DNA of 49,244 nucleotides from a candidate division WOR-1 bacterium RIFOXYB2_FULL_37_13. Its GTDB lineage: Bacteria; Margulisbacteria; WOR-1; XYC2-FULL-46-14; XYC2-FULL-37-10. Of this stretch, positions 16,184 to 24,323 are shown piece after piece. Each line of letters opens with the position of its first letter. Positions within the stretch are counted from its first letter, which is position 1. The notes beneath the pieces were generated by a model. It had not been told where the DNA came from. It made no database searches and saw nothing but the letters and a program-made list of their open reading frames with translations. The DNA lies in assembly GCA_001771535.1 (NCBI GenBank), contig MEUB01000013.1, positions 4,595-53,838 of the forward strand. Reading direction: 5' to 3'. A program made the translations under genes and the position numbers.

Positions 16184-17428
16184 ATGACAGAAATTTTTGA
16201 AAAATGCAAAAAAGCAAAAGAAGCAGCTTTAAAGCTTGGAAATATTTCAACACAGATAAAAAACAAAGCTTTGGATGCTATGGCGGATGCTTTGGGAAAG
16301 AATTCAAAAGATATAATACTGGCTAATAAAATTGACCTTCAAGAGGGAGAAAAAAAAGGGTTATCGTCCGCGCTCCTTGACAGGTTGATGATTAACGAAA
16401 AGCGGATTTTGGGAATTATTGACGCGTTGGACGTTGTAAAAAAGCTAAAAGATCCTATTGGAGAAATAATCAGTGAATGGACAAGACCCAACGGCTTGAG
16501 AATCCAAAAGAAGAGAGTTCCTCTTGGTGTTGTCGGAATAATTTATGAAGCACGGCCTAATGTGACAGTCGATTCGGCTTCTCTTTGTATGAAATCAGGG
16601 AATTCAACGGTTTTACGCGGAGGTTCCGATGCCATAAATTCAAATAAAATTCTTGCAAAAATCATAAGCGAAGCGGCTTATGGCGCGGGAATTCCGGAAG
16701 GGGCTATTGAATTAATTTCTGATACATCACGAGAATCGGCAGAAGAACTTATGGGGATGAGGGGGTATCTTGATGTTTTAATTCCGCGCGGAGGCAAAAA
16801 TTTAATCCAGACAGTTGTCCAAAAAGCAAAAGTCCCGACTATTGAGACGGGGGAAGGGAACTGTCATGCTTATGTTGAAAAGACCGCCGACTTGAAAATG
16901 GCGGTTGATATTGTTTATAACGCAAAAGTTTCTCGTCCGTCTGTTTGCAATGCGATAGAGACTTTGCTAATCGATGAAGCAATTGCCGATAAATTTCTTC
17001 CTGTGATTTTTGCTAAATTACAAGAAGCTGGCGTTGAAATTCGAGGCGATAAAAAAGTTAAGGCTATCGATTCATCCGTAAAAGATGCGGTTGAAGAAGA
17101 CTGGGCAACAGAATTTTTGTCTCTTATTTTGACAGTTAAAGTGGTTAAAGATTATAAAGAGGCAGTAGCCCATATCAATAAATACGGAACAAGACATTCT
17201 GAGATGATTGTTACAAAAGATAAACAGGCAGAAAACTACTTTTTGGCATATGTTGATGCTTCGTCTGTATATGTAAACGCATCTACCAGATTTACGGATG
17301 GCGGTGAGTTTGGGTTTGGTGCGGAAATAGGCGTTTCAACTCAAAAGCTTCATGCGAGAGGTCCGATGGGACTACCCGAGCTTACCTCATACAAGTATGT
17401 TGTGTATGGAGATGGGCAAGTTAGATAG
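16184..17428 (+). CDS. proA: Glutamate-5-semialdehyde dehydrogenase (gamma-glutamyl phosphate reductase)
   Basis: ProA reduces gamma-glutamyl phosphate to glutamate semialdehyde with NADPH, the second step of proline synthesis. The 414 aa include RVPLGVVGIIYEARPNVTVDSA, the nucleotide-binding GGSDAINSN and LIPRGGKNLIQ, the catalytic cysteine in RPSVCNAIETLL, and VYVNASTRFTDGGEFGFGAEIG with HARGPMGLPELTSYKY at the end. The reading frame ends 8 bases inside the convergent hypothetical gene on the other strand. Confidence 0.97.
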   Translation: MTEIFEKCKKAKEAALKLGNISTQIKNKALDAMADALGKNSKDIILANKIDLQEGEKKGLSSALLDRLMINEKRILGIIDALDVVKKLKDPIGEIISEWTRPNGLRIQKKRVPLGVVGIIYEARPNVTVDSASLCMKSGNSTVLRGGSDAINSNKILAKIISEAAYGAGIPEGAIELISDTSRESAEELMGMRGYLDVLIPRGGKNLIQTVVQKAKVPTIETGEGNCHAYVEKTADLKMAVDIVYNAKVSRPSVCNAIETLLIDEAIADKFLPVIFAKLQEAGVEIRGDKKVKAIDSSVKDAVEEDWATEFLSLILTVKVVKDYKEAVAHINKYGTRHSEMIVTKDKQAENYFLAYVDASSVYVNASTRFTDGGEFGFGAEIGVSTQKLHARGPMGLPELTSYKYVVYGDGQVR

Positions 17429-18125
17429 GGTTTTCTAGCTGATTTGGGACTGCTTCTTTTTGAGCAGGTTGCGTTCCATCGGTTGGAAGAGTAACTTGAA
17501 TTTGGCTTGTTAATTTTTCATGTTCAAACCCATTAAGTTTTATAATTTCAGCAAGAGCTATTTTCTGTATTTCCCTTCCTATTTCGGATTCCTTTGAGTA
17601 AAAACAATTTATAACTTTATCAAGAAAATCTACACGATCGTTTCCTTTTGAGAATAATTCTTTTGTGGTTCTGACGATATAGCATACTTCTTCTCTCATT
17701 AGCCTTTCTAGTGATTTGCCAGTATTCTCTGGGGTTTTTCTTGTTCGCATTTCTCTTATAAAATCATAAACAATTTTTAACCTATCTTCTTCTCCTTTAC
17801 ATGCTTGATAAAGAGCATTAATAGGATTGTAGCTTTCTTCTGATGATATATGAAAGACCTCTCTTGCCCCACCTGTGGCAACGCAAGGAGCGCTTGTTTG
17901 TGCCTGTCGTTGTGGTATTTCTATCTCGTAGCAAGAAGGACCTACATATCCAGGAACGTGGAAAGAGGCAGAAGAGACTCCTTCCATATAGTGATCACTA
18001 GGTTTACGCGGTGGTTGAGGTGTTTCATAAGAAGAACGATTTACAGACCCGGGAACATATAACGGACAAGGAGTACTAGGTCGTGATAAAGGGCTAAGAC
18101 GCAGGCCTGTTAGATATGCACTCAT
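17421..18125 (-). CDS. Hypothetical protein with a Pro/Tyr-rich N-terminus and internal repeat
   Basis: 234 aa, not recognised. GGGGGAAA lies 5 bases before the ATG. There is no signal peptide. The first 80 residues are low-complexity and contain a duplicated unit: LYVPGSVNRSSYETPQPP and, about 30 residues later, FHVPGYVGPSCYEIEIPQ. The second half is charged and helical (AYQACKGEEDRLKIVYDFIREMRTRK, then ERLMREEVCYIVRTTKELF) and may be a compact domain. Its 3' end overlaps proA by 8 bases on the opposite strand. An 11-bp tandem repeat lies upstream (18183-18204). It belongs to the set of lineage-specific genes with disordered N-termini in this window. Confidence 0.7.
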   Translation of the reverse strand: MSAYLTGLRLSPLSRPSTPCPLYVPGSVNRSSYETPQPPRKPSDHYMEGVSSASFHVPGYVGPSCYEIEIPQRQAQTSAPCVATGGAREVFHISSEESYNPINALYQACKGEEDRLKIVYDFIREMRTRKTPENTGKSLERLMREEVCYIVRTTKELFSKGNDRVDFLDKVINCFYSKESEIGREIQKIALAEIIKLNGFEHEKLTSQIQVTLPTDGTQPAQKEAVPNQLENPI

Positions 18126-18182
18126 TTGTGTTTCCCCCTTCTATATATTATTATCGGCTCTTTGGCTAAAAAATTTCACTTT

Positions 18183-18204
18183 TCTTCAGGGAGTCTTCAG
18201 GGAG
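18183..18204. repeat. 11-bp tandem duplication
   Basis: TCTTCAGGGAG occurs twice in direct succession in the spacer between the divergent hypothetical gene and nadD. Confidence 0.8.
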
Positions 18205-18273
18205 ACTACTTTTTGTTGATTATAACTATACTATTAATTTTAATAAAATCAAGCGCAAAAAGGAAAGATGTTG

Positions 18274-18279
18274 TATACT
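18274..18279 (+). promoter_or_regulatory. -10 box of nadD
   Basis: TATACT ends 6 bases before the ATG at 18286. There is no Shine-Dalgarno, so a leaderless transcript is likely. Confidence 0.6.
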
Positions 18280-18285
18280 ACAGGC

Positions 18286-18909
18286 ATGATGAGGCAAAAA
18301 AGGGTTAAAAGGCTTGGTATTATGGGCGGCACTTTTGATCCTATTCACAAGGGGCATATCGCGCTTGCGAAAGCAGCCAAAAAAGAATTTGTGCTTGATG
18401 AAATAGTCTTTGTACCCTCCGGGCTTCCTCCGCATAAAAATGCGTCTGAAATTACAGATAAAGAAGATCGTTTTGAAATGGTAAAGCTGGCAATTAAAAA
18501 GTTTAAACGATTTTCTTCTTCAAGAATAGAAATGGACAGAAAAGGGATCTGTTACGCGGTTGATACTTTTAACGGACTAAGAAAAATTTACGGAGAAAAC
18601 ACAAAGCTTTTTTATATAATGGGGATGGACTCTATCCTGGAAATACTTGATTGGAAAAAACCGCTGGAGCTTTTTAAGTTGTGCGAGTTTATTGTGGGAA
18701 CAAGGCCTGGTGCTAAAGCTAGGACTTTTAAACGGCTATTGAAATTTCCTCCTCTACAGAAAGAGGTTGATAAAATACATTTGATGGAATTAAAAGAAGA
18801 TATTTCATCTTCTGAAATTAGAAAAAAATTAAAGGCGGGAAAGTCGGCCGTCAAAATTGTTCCCGGAGTTGTTTTGACCTATATTAAGGAGAAAGGATTA
18901 TATAAATGA
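18286..18909 (+). CDS. nadD: Nicotinate-nucleotide adenylyltransferase
   Basis: NadD joins nicotinate mononucleotide and ATP to deaminated NAD in NAD synthesis. 207 aa with the nucleotidyltransferase motifs GIMGGTFDPIHKGHIALA and, near the C-terminus, ISSSEIRKKLKAGK, plus FVPSGLPPHKN and YFI-type IMGMDSILEILDWK. The ATG at 18286 is chosen over 18268 because the latter lies upstream of the -10 box; 18289 is also possible. The stop overlaps the next ATG (ATGA), so the peptidase is translationally coupled. Confidence 0.95.
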   Translation: MMRQKRVKRLGIMGGTFDPIHKGHIALAKAAKKEFVLDEIVFVPSGLPPHKNASEITDKEDRFEMVKLAIKKFKRFSSSRIEMDRKGICYAVDTFNGLRKIYGENTKLFYIMGMDSILEILDWKKPLELFKLCEFIVGTRPGAKARTFKRLLKFPPLQKEVDKIHLMELKEDISSSEIRKKLKAGKSAVKIVPGVVLTYIKEKGLYK

Positions 18910-20162
18910 AAATTCCAAATGTTGAAAAAACTATATTGGATAACGGGTTGACTATTGTTACTGAAAACATTCAAAGTTTGCGTTCTGTCGCGTTGGGTCT
19001 TGTTGTTGGCGCGGGTTCCGGGGATGAGCTGCAAGGAGAAGAGGGGCTCACCCATTTTATAGAACATATGGCTTTTAAAGGGACTCCCAAAAGATCGGCG
19101 TTCCAAATTGCAAAAGAGCTTGATGCGGTTGGAGGAAAGCTTAACGCGTATACCAGTAAAGAGTATACGGTTTATTATTCCGTGGTTCTTGATCGGCACA
19201 TTAATATAGCATCTGATGTTTTAACTGACATATTCTTAAATCCTTCCTTAAAAGAAGAAGATATACAAATGGAAAAAGGTGTTATTCTGGAAGAAATTAA
19301 CATGTATGAAGATGCGCCCGATGATCTTATCCACGACCTTTTTATGCAGACAATCCTTCACGCCCATCCTATTGGAAAGTCGACTCTTGGTACAAAAAAA
19401 AGTGTTTCGGGTTTTTCTAGGGAGTCGTTTTTAAAATATCGGGACCGATTATACAAGCCAAACAATGTTATCGTTTCTGCTGCGGGGGATGTAAAGCATC
19501 TGGATGTTATAAAAATGGCCGAATCGGTTTTTGGCCAATTTAATGGGAAGAAAGAAGCTGTAAAATCTTTTATTCCTCAAATTAAGAGCGAAACAAAATT
19601 GCAAAATAAAAAGACAGAACAGGTTCATCTTTGTTTGGGGACAAAAGGGGTGTCGCAGATGGAGGATGATCGTTATGTTTTGTCCATATTGGATACAATT
19701 TTAGGCGGATCCATGAGCTCTTGGTTGTTTCAGGAGGTTCGCGAAAAAAGGGGGCTTGCTTATTCTATTTATTCCACTGCCCAGCCTTTTCGTGACTTTG
19801 GTGTTTTTTATGTTTACGCGGGGACGGAAAAGAAAAACGTAGATCAGGTTATATTTTTGATTCTTGAACAGTTTAAAAAAATGAAAAAAGAGGGGATATC
19901 GAGCGAAGAGCTTTCCCGTGCTAAGGAGCATTTGAAAGGGGGGCTTGTTTTGGGGCTTGAATCGAGTTCTGCAAGGATGAGTTATATTGCAAAATCGGAG
20001 TTTTTCCACAAAAGGGCGATCTCGGTTGAAGAGATATTTGAAAACATCGATAAAATTTCACAGAAAGATATAATTTCTTTGGCGGAAAAGATTTTTGATG
20101 AGGAATATTTAAATTTGGTGGTTTTGGGTGATGTGGAGAGTGTGCAGGGGATAAAAGTTTAA
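18906..20162 (+). CDS. M16 family zinc peptidase
   Basis: 418 aa, a PqqL/YmxG-type M16 peptidase. The inverted zinc motif HxxEH reads HFIEH in GLTHFIEHMAFKGTPKRSA, and the downstream third-ligand glutamate lies in EKGVILEEINMYEDAPDDL. The second half is the inactive paralogous domain, with REKRGLAYSIYS, the R/Y pair that contacts substrate. Such enzymes degrade peptides in the cytoplasm or periplasm. No signal peptide is seen, so it is probably cytoplasmic. It is coupled to nadD, and the 3' end overlaps the convergent hypothetical gene by 4 bases. Confidence 0.93.
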   Translation: MKIPNVEKTILDNGLTIVTENIQSLRSVALGLVVGAGSGDELQGEEGLTHFIEHMAFKGTPKRSAFQIAKELDAVGGKLNAYTSKEYTVYYSVVLDRHINIASDVLTDIFLNPSLKEEDIQMEKGVILEEINMYEDAPDDLIHDLFMQTILHAHPIGKSTLGTKKSVSGFSRESFLKYRDRLYKPNNVIVSAAGDVKHLDVIKMAESVFGQFNGKKEAVKSFIPQIKSETKLQNKKTEQVHLCLGTKGVSQMEDDRYVLSILDTILGGSMSSWLFQEVREKRGLAYSIYSTAQPFRDFGVFYVYAGTEKKNVDQVIFLILEQFKKMKKEGISSEELSRAKEHLKGGLVLGLESSSARMSYIAKSEFFHKRAISVEEIFENIDKISQKDIISLAEKIFDEEYLNLVVLGDVESVQGIKV

Positions 20163-20758
20163 CTTTGCCTGTTCCAAGGAAATTTAAGCCAAAAAAGAAC
20201 TGTATCAACCCTATCTGGAATTTCATTGCAGCATAAAGCGACAGATATTTCCTCTGCAATGCTCCAAGTGCTGTGTTTGACTCGATCTTTCAGCGTTGAC
20301 ATAAAGGTTCCAAATAAGTTAACAGGAAAAACAAACCGTTTGTCTGTTTCAAAACCATAATCTCCCTGCTTAGCAAATATAACTTCATAAGTTAATGCCC
20401 TGTGAGAATCAGGAAGTCCAATTAATTGAAGAGGCCTATTACGTCCAAAAAAATCATTAGGCATATGTCCTGCTTGTTTTAGGAGTATTCCACAACTAAC
20501 GACTTGCCGTCCAATCGTCGTTATATCCTCACCTACCGGATTACTTAGTTCTGCGAGTTGGCAGTCAGTTTTTATGAACTCGTCGAGAGCTTCCCGTTCT
20601 GTAACAACAGATGAAGCTCCTTCAGAAATATTTCCTAAGACAGTTGCCTTTAAAGGTGGGACATTAGTTCCTGATGTATTTCCAGACAAACATATATCTC
20701 CTCTTACTTTTACCCCTGGTGTTGTATAAGGCCTTGCAGTTATTTTCATTGAAAACAT
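20159..20758 (-). CDS. Hypothetical protein, convergent with the M16 peptidase gene
   Basis: 199 aa, not recognised. AGGAGG lies 8 bases before the ATG and supports the start. No signal peptide or membrane segment. The first 45 residues are low-complexity (MKITARPYTTPGVKVRG, SGNTSGTNVPPLKATVL). A folded part follows with SVVTEREALDEFIKTDCQLAEL, VVSCGILLKQAGHMPNDFFGR and YEVIFAKQGDYGFETDKRFVFPVNLF. Its stop codon overlaps the peptidase stop on the other strand. Confidence 0.7.
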   Translation of the reverse strand: MFSMKITARPYTTPGVKVRGDICLSGNTSGTNVPPLKATVLGNISEGASSVVTEREALDEFIKTDCQLAELSNPVGEDITTIGRQVVSCGILLKQAGHMPNDFFGRNRPLQLIGLPDSHRALTYEVIFAKQGDYGFETDKRFVFPVNLFGTFMSTLKDRVKHSTWSIAEEISVALCCNEIPDRVDTVLFWLKFPWNRQS

Positions 20759-20980
20759 TTAATGTCCCTCCTATAAGATAGAAAAATTGTTGTATATCTT
20801 GAGCCGCACAATAATCTGTATGAATGATTATCTAAAGAAAAATACAAAAATTTCAAATTAAAATATTTTTTTATCCAAGCCCCTGACTTAATAAAGGCAT
20901 TTCATAGTTTTTTTTTCAGTTTTAAGAGGGAGTTGTGATAGTTTGTCTTGTTATGTTAAGATAGTTATAAGGGGTGAAGC

Positions 20981-21235
20981 ATGAAAGCGATTAAATATTT
21001 TACGAGCGTATTGCCGGATGGTAATATTCCTATCCCTAAATATGTAAGAAGAGAGATGCCTGTTAAAAAAGGGGAGGAGTTAGAAGTTATTCTCTCCTAT
21101 ATAACTATAAAAAACAAAGAAGATAGCATTAAATCTCTACAAAAAAGGATGCAAGAGGATTCAAAAGCAAAGGTAAAAAAACATTTAACCCTTAAAGAGA
21201 TCAATGAAATGGTTCATGAAATAAGAAGAATTTAA
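20981..21235 (+). CDS. AbrB/MazE-like antitoxin of the second PIN module
   Basis: 84 aa. The N-terminal 40 residues, LPDGNIPIPKYVRREMPVKKGEELEVIL, follow the swapped-hairpin AbrB/MazE pattern (G-x-I-x-IP, R-x-x, K-x-G-x-E-L-x-V). The Lys-rich C-terminal helix would bind the toxin. AAGGGGTGAAGC precedes the ATG. It overlaps the PIN gene by one base (TAATG), as in type II modules. Confidence 0.75.
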   Translation: MKAIKYFTSVLPDGNIPIPKYVRREMPVKKGEELEVILSYITIKNKEDSIKSLQKRMQEDSKAKVKKHLTLKEINEMVHEIRRI

Positions 21236-21636
21236 TGATTAATGTAGTTTTAGATACGAACGTTGTTTTGGCGGCCTATTTAACTCAAGGCGCCGCGTCA
21301 AAAATTGTAAAACTTTGGGCGGAAGGCAAATTTGAACTTTTAATTTCAGACGACATTGTAAAAGAATATTTACGTATACTTCTTGTAAAAAAGATTGAGC
21401 CTGAATTGGTTTCTGAGTTTAATCAACAGTTAACTCGCTTTGCTAGATTGATTTGCCCTTCAAAAGAGTTCAAGATAGTTAAGGATGACCCTGCAGATGA
21501 TAAGTTTTTTGAATGTGCCATTGAAGGAACTGCTGATTTTATAGTTTCCAACGATAAACATTTACTAAATGTTAAAAAGTATAAAGCCGTAAAGGTTGTT
21601 TCTGTCCAAGATTTTTTGAAAAAGTTTGAGAGATAA
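21235..21636 (+). CDS. PIN-domain toxin (COG1569-type putative RNase), second copy
   Basis: 133 aa of the same family as the protein at 4764-5180. The PIN acidic residues are visible: Asp in VVLDTNVVLAA, glutamate in DDIVKEYLRIL, and aspartates in DDPADDKFFEC and SNDKHLLNV. The antitoxins of the two modules are unrelated (DUF2281 versus AbrB-like), so related toxins have been combined with different partners. dut follows after 44 bases with its own ribosome-binding site. Confidence 0.88.
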   Translation: MINVVLDTNVVLAAYLTQGAASKIVKLWAEGKFELLISDDIVKEYLRILLVKKIEPELVSEFNQQLTRFARLICPSKEFKIVKDDPADDKFFECAIEGTADFIVSNDKHLLNVKKYKAVKVVSVQDFLKKFER

Positions 21637-21680
21637 TTTTTTGATTCCAGCGGAAAAGATGCTGATAAAGGAGAAACAAA

Positions 21681-22130
21681 GTGAACATAAAAGTACAAGT
21701 AAAACGGTTGGAACATGGCAAAGATTTGCCGCTTCCAAAATATATGAGCGATCATGCGGCTGGGATGGATCTTTATGCTGCTGTTACCGAAGAGGTTATA
21801 ATTGAATCTGGTGGGTGGAAACTTGTTCCAACAGGACTTGCAATCGCTCTACCTGAAGGGTATGAAGCTCAAGTGCGGCCGCGTTCCGGACTTGCTCTAA
21901 AACAGGGTGTTTCTGTCTTAAATACCCCGGGAACCGTTGACGCCGATTATCGCGGGGAGGTTGGAGTTATTCTTATGAACCACAGCAAGCAAAATTTAAC
22001 AATCAAACGGGGCGATCGCATCGCACAGATGATTGTTAATAAAATAGAAAGAATTGAGTTTGAAGAAGTATCTGATCTTTCAGTTACGGATAGGGGTGCT
22101 GGAGGGTTTGGGCATACGGGGGAAAAATGA
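21681..22130 (+). CDS. dut: dUTP diphosphatase (trimeric dUTPase)
   Basis: Hydrolyses dUTP to dUMP, keeping uracil out of DNA and feeding dTMP synthesis. 149 aa with the five trimeric dUTPase motifs: [41 protein letters not shown] and the C-terminal P-loop-like [15 protein letters not shown] start with AAAGGAG 7 bases upstream. The stop codon is at the edge of a heptamer array (22130-22157). Confidence 0.97.
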   Translation: MNIKVQVKRLEHGKDLPLPKYMSDHAAGMDLYAAVTEEVIIESGGWKLVPTGLAIALPEGYEAQVRPRSGLALKQGVSVLNTPGTVDADYRGEVGVILMNHSKQNLTIKRGDRIAQMIVNKIERIEFEEVSDLSVTDRGAGGFGHTGEK

Positions 22131-22157
22131 TCAATATCCAATGTCTAATATTCAATA
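22130..22157. repeat. Heptamer-period array at a convergent gene junction
   Basis: Four 7-base units (ATCAATA, TCCAATG, TCTAATA, TTCAATA) start at the last base of the dut stop codon and run into the last codons of the opposite-strand lipoprotein gene, providing its stop. Reverse complement resembles the array at 8482-8523. Confidence 0.7.
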
Positions 22158-22846
22158 GTTATAGGTGCGAATTTGACAATAAAGATATCAGATGGACTCA
22201 TGAATTCTACTGCAATGTAAGAAATAAAAAGAGGCTGGCTTGCTGCTTGAATAGTTATGGCGTGCGACTCTTCAAAAGAAGCATCATCTTCAAAAGTTAA
22301 AAAATTGCAGGAAGAATTAAAACCTCCAGGGGCTTGAACTTCTTCTCCGATTTCAATTGCATAAGCCGCTGCCGCCGATTTGAAGGATACTATTGTTTGC
22401 CAGCTTCTTAGGTTTGTACCAGAAAGATTAATATCTAGTCCTGCTTCAATATTGGGAGCAATATAAATTGTTGCTTGGTCTTTTACTTGCAGAGGAGAGT
22501 ATGGCGCAAATATTAAAAAAGTATAATTATATTCCATCATGTCGCTGCATTCTATTGTTGTTGTATTTGACTTTTTATCAGTATTAACAAAGCATGTTCC
22601 TTGATCTTCATATTTTTTTTCAACGTAACAGTCAGTATTTTCTCCACAGTTTAGAGTAATCGGAGTTATTTCCGGCTTTGGTGTTTGCATTGGCGTAGGA
22701 GTTTCATCTATTTCTACTTCCCCGCACCCCAATAAGGAAATTGCAGTTGCGGGTAAAAATAGACGATTTGCAAGATGCTTCATGTAAAAAGGACGATTAG
22801 CTATAGGGCTCTTTTGAGCTCGGAGATTCACCGCATTTGTTGTCAT
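22145..22846 (-). CDS. Hypothetical lipoprotein with a long n-region and Thr/Pro stalk
   Basis: 233 aa, function unknown. AAGGAG lies 9 bases before the ATG at 22846, so the 21 residues before the more usual-looking MKHLANRLFL are likely real. The hydrophobic core ends in a lipobox SLLGC (Cys41). A stalk ETPTPMQTPKPEITPI follows, then a strand-rich domain with several cysteines (CGENTDCYVEKKYEDQGTCFV, ECSDM, SSCNFL). This suggests a surface or periplasmic lipoprotein. The C-terminal ITIEY and stop are encoded by a heptamer array. Confidence 0.75.
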   Translation of the reverse strand: MTTNAVNLRAQKSPIANRPFYMKHLANRLFLPATAISLLGCGEVEIDETPTPMQTPKPEITPITLNCGENTDCYVEKKYEDQGTCFVNTDKKSNTTTIECSDMMEYNYTFLIFAPYSPLQVKDQATIYIAPNIEAGLDINLSGTNLRSWQTIVSFKSAAAAYAIEIGEEVQAPGGFNSSCNFLTFEDDASFEESHAITIQAASQPLFISYIAVEFMSPSDIFIVKFAPITIEY

Positions 22847-22861
22847 CGGCTTATACTCCTT

Positions 22862-22879
22862 TGCCCAGTTACCCGGGCT
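22862..22879. other. Small GC-rich hairpin in the leader of the lipoprotein gene
   Basis: GCCC at 22862 pairs with GGGC at about 22874-22877 around a short loop. On the minus strand this sits just before the AAGGAG ribosome-binding site of the lipoprotein gene and could affect translation. There is no match to a riboswitch I know. Confidence 0.35.
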
Positions 22880-22932
22880 TTGGTATAATGGTGTCGTGAT
22901 ATGGAATAAGAAATTTCAGTATATTATAAAAA

Positions 22933-22974
22933 GCAGAAAGTAGAAGGTGGAAAGCGGTTAGCGGAAAGCAAATA
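22933..22974. repeat. Heptamer-period array upstream of dapB
   Basis: Six 7-base units (including GCAGAAA, GTAGAAG, GTGGAAA and GCGGAAA). It fills the leader between a TATTATAAA stretch and the dapB ribosome-binding region. The same family appears at 42481-42501. Confidence 0.75.
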
Positions 22975-23000
22975 TTTTTTAATAAGGGGAAATATATTAT

Positions 23001-23681
23001 ATGTCAAAAATAAAAGTTATAGTTAATGGAGCTCGCGGGAAAATGGGGATTGAAACTGTAAAAGCGGTTTCAAAAGAAAATGACTTAGAACTTGTTGCAG
23101 AACTTGATATGGGAGATGATCTTGTGAAAGCTATAAAAGATAAACAGGCTCAGGTTGTTGTCGACTTTACCCATCCAACAACTGCATTCTCAAATATTAA
23201 AAACATCCTGGAATCGGGCGCTCACGCTGTTGTTGGTACAACAGGGATTACAGCCGAGGACTTGAAAAAAATAGAAGATATTTGCGCGAAAACAAAAAAG
23301 AACTGTCTTGTAGCGCCAAATTTTGCAATAGGAGCCGTTCTTATGATGCAATTTTCAAAAGAGGCAGCGGCATACATGCAAGATGTTGAAATAATCGAGT
23401 TCCATCATCCCCAAAAAGCTGATAAACCGTCCGGAACAGCAATTAAAACAGCCAAAATGATTAAAGAAGTGATTGGTGAAGATAAAGAAGTTCCAATCCA
23501 TGCGGTAAGGCTTCCTGGCCTTGTGGCACATCAAGAGGTCATATTTGGAGGGCTTTCCCAAACGCTAACGATTCGCCATGATACAATAAATAGAGAGTCT
23601 TTTATGCCGGGCGTAATTCTTGGCATACGCAAAATTGGGAGTCAAAACGGTTTGGTTTACGGATTGGAGAAAATCCTCTGA
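23001..23681 (+). CDS. dapB: 4-hydroxy-tetrahydrodipicolinate reductase
   Basis: DapB reduces hydroxy-tetrahydrodipicolinate in the lysine/diaminopimelate pathway, feeding peptidoglycan. 226 aa, slightly shorter than E. coli DapB. Motifs: IVNGARGKMG (NAD(P)H binding), DFTHPTTA, VVGTTGI, APNFAIGAVLMM, EFHHPQKADKPSGTA (catalytic His and Lys), and the C-terminal IRHDTINRESFMPGVILGIRK. The stop overlaps the pyrE start (TGATG), giving a two-gene operon. Confidence 0.96.
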   Translation: MSKIKVIVNGARGKMGIETVKAVSKENDLELVAELDMGDDLVKAIKDKQAQVVVDFTHPTTAFSNIKNILESGAHAVVGTTGITAEDLKKIEDICAKTKKNCLVAPNFAIGAVLMMQFSKEAAAYMQDVEIIEFHHPQKADKPSGTAIKTAKMIKEVIGEDKEVPIHAVRLPGLVAHQEVIFGGLSQTLTIRHDTINRESFMPGVILGIRKIGSQNGLVYGLEKIL

Positions 23682-24193
23682 TGTACAAACAACTTAAGAA
23701 ACTCTTAAAAGAGACAGGGGCATTTAAAACAGGGGAGTTTACTTTGTCTTCTGGTAAGAAGAGTAATTTCTATATAGACTGCCGCAAAATAACTTTGCAT
23801 CCTCAAGGTGCGAAGCTGATTGGCAAAATCATTCTCGAGAAGATAAAGGGTTTAAAAATTGATGCGGTTGGCGGGATGACGCTTGGTGCTGATCCTATAA
23901 TTGGTGCGGTAATTACTCTTTCTGATATTCCGGGTTTTATAGTTCGCAAAAAAGAGAAGACACATGGAACAGGACAAAAGATAGAAGGGATTATCAATTC
24001 GGGATTTAATGTTTTAATTGTGGAGGATGTCTCAACAACAGGAGGGTCAGCTTTGCAGGCAATCGAGGCTGTGGAAGCTGTCGGGGCTAAAGTTGTGAAG
24101 ATTATTTCTGTTGTGGATAGGGAAGAGGGCGCTAAAGAGGCTTTTAAGAATTATGATTTCGATCCGATTTTCAAAAAGTCAGAGCTTATCTAA
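23681..24193 (+). CDS. pyrE: Orotate phosphoribosyltransferase
   Basis: PyrE attaches orotate to PRPP in UMP synthesis. 170 aa with FTLSSGKKSNFYIDCRKITL at the substrate site, AVGGMTLGADPI, FIVRKKEKTHGTG and the PRPP-binding loop VLIVEDVSTTGGSALQAIE. It is translated directly after dapB through a one-base overlap. Confidence 0.96.
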   Translation: MYKQLKKLLKETGAFKTGEFTLSSGKKSNFYIDCRKITLHPQGAKLIGKIILEKIKGLKIDAVGGMTLGADPIIGAVITLSDIPGFIVRKKEKTHGTGQKIEGIINSGFNVLIVEDVSTTGGSALQAIEAVEAVGAKVVKIISVVDREEGAKEAFKNYDFDPIFKKSELI

Positions 24194-24215
24194 ACACTAA
24201 TTATATTGAATATTT

Positions 24216-24250
24216 GTTAAAAGTTATAGGTTATTGGTTATCAGTTAAAC
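24216..24250. repeat. Heptamer-period array abutting tRNA-Thr
   Basis: Five 7-base units in exact register (GTTAAAA, GTTATAG, GTTATTG, GTTATCA, GTTAAAC). The last unit ends at the base before the tRNA 5' end. The same family is found just before tRNA-Leu at 42524-42558. Confidence 0.85.

Positions 24251-24322
<72 letters not shown>

Positions 24323-24323
<1 letters not shown>

Noticed and set aside
17850-18062. Plus-strand open frame opposite the 17421-18125 gene
   Set aside because: No ribosome-binding site; the minus-strand frame has one and a coherent protein.
18126-18308. Hydrophobic plus-strand frame before nadD
   Set aside because: It starts at TTG without a ribosome-binding site and overlaps the nadD -10 box and start.
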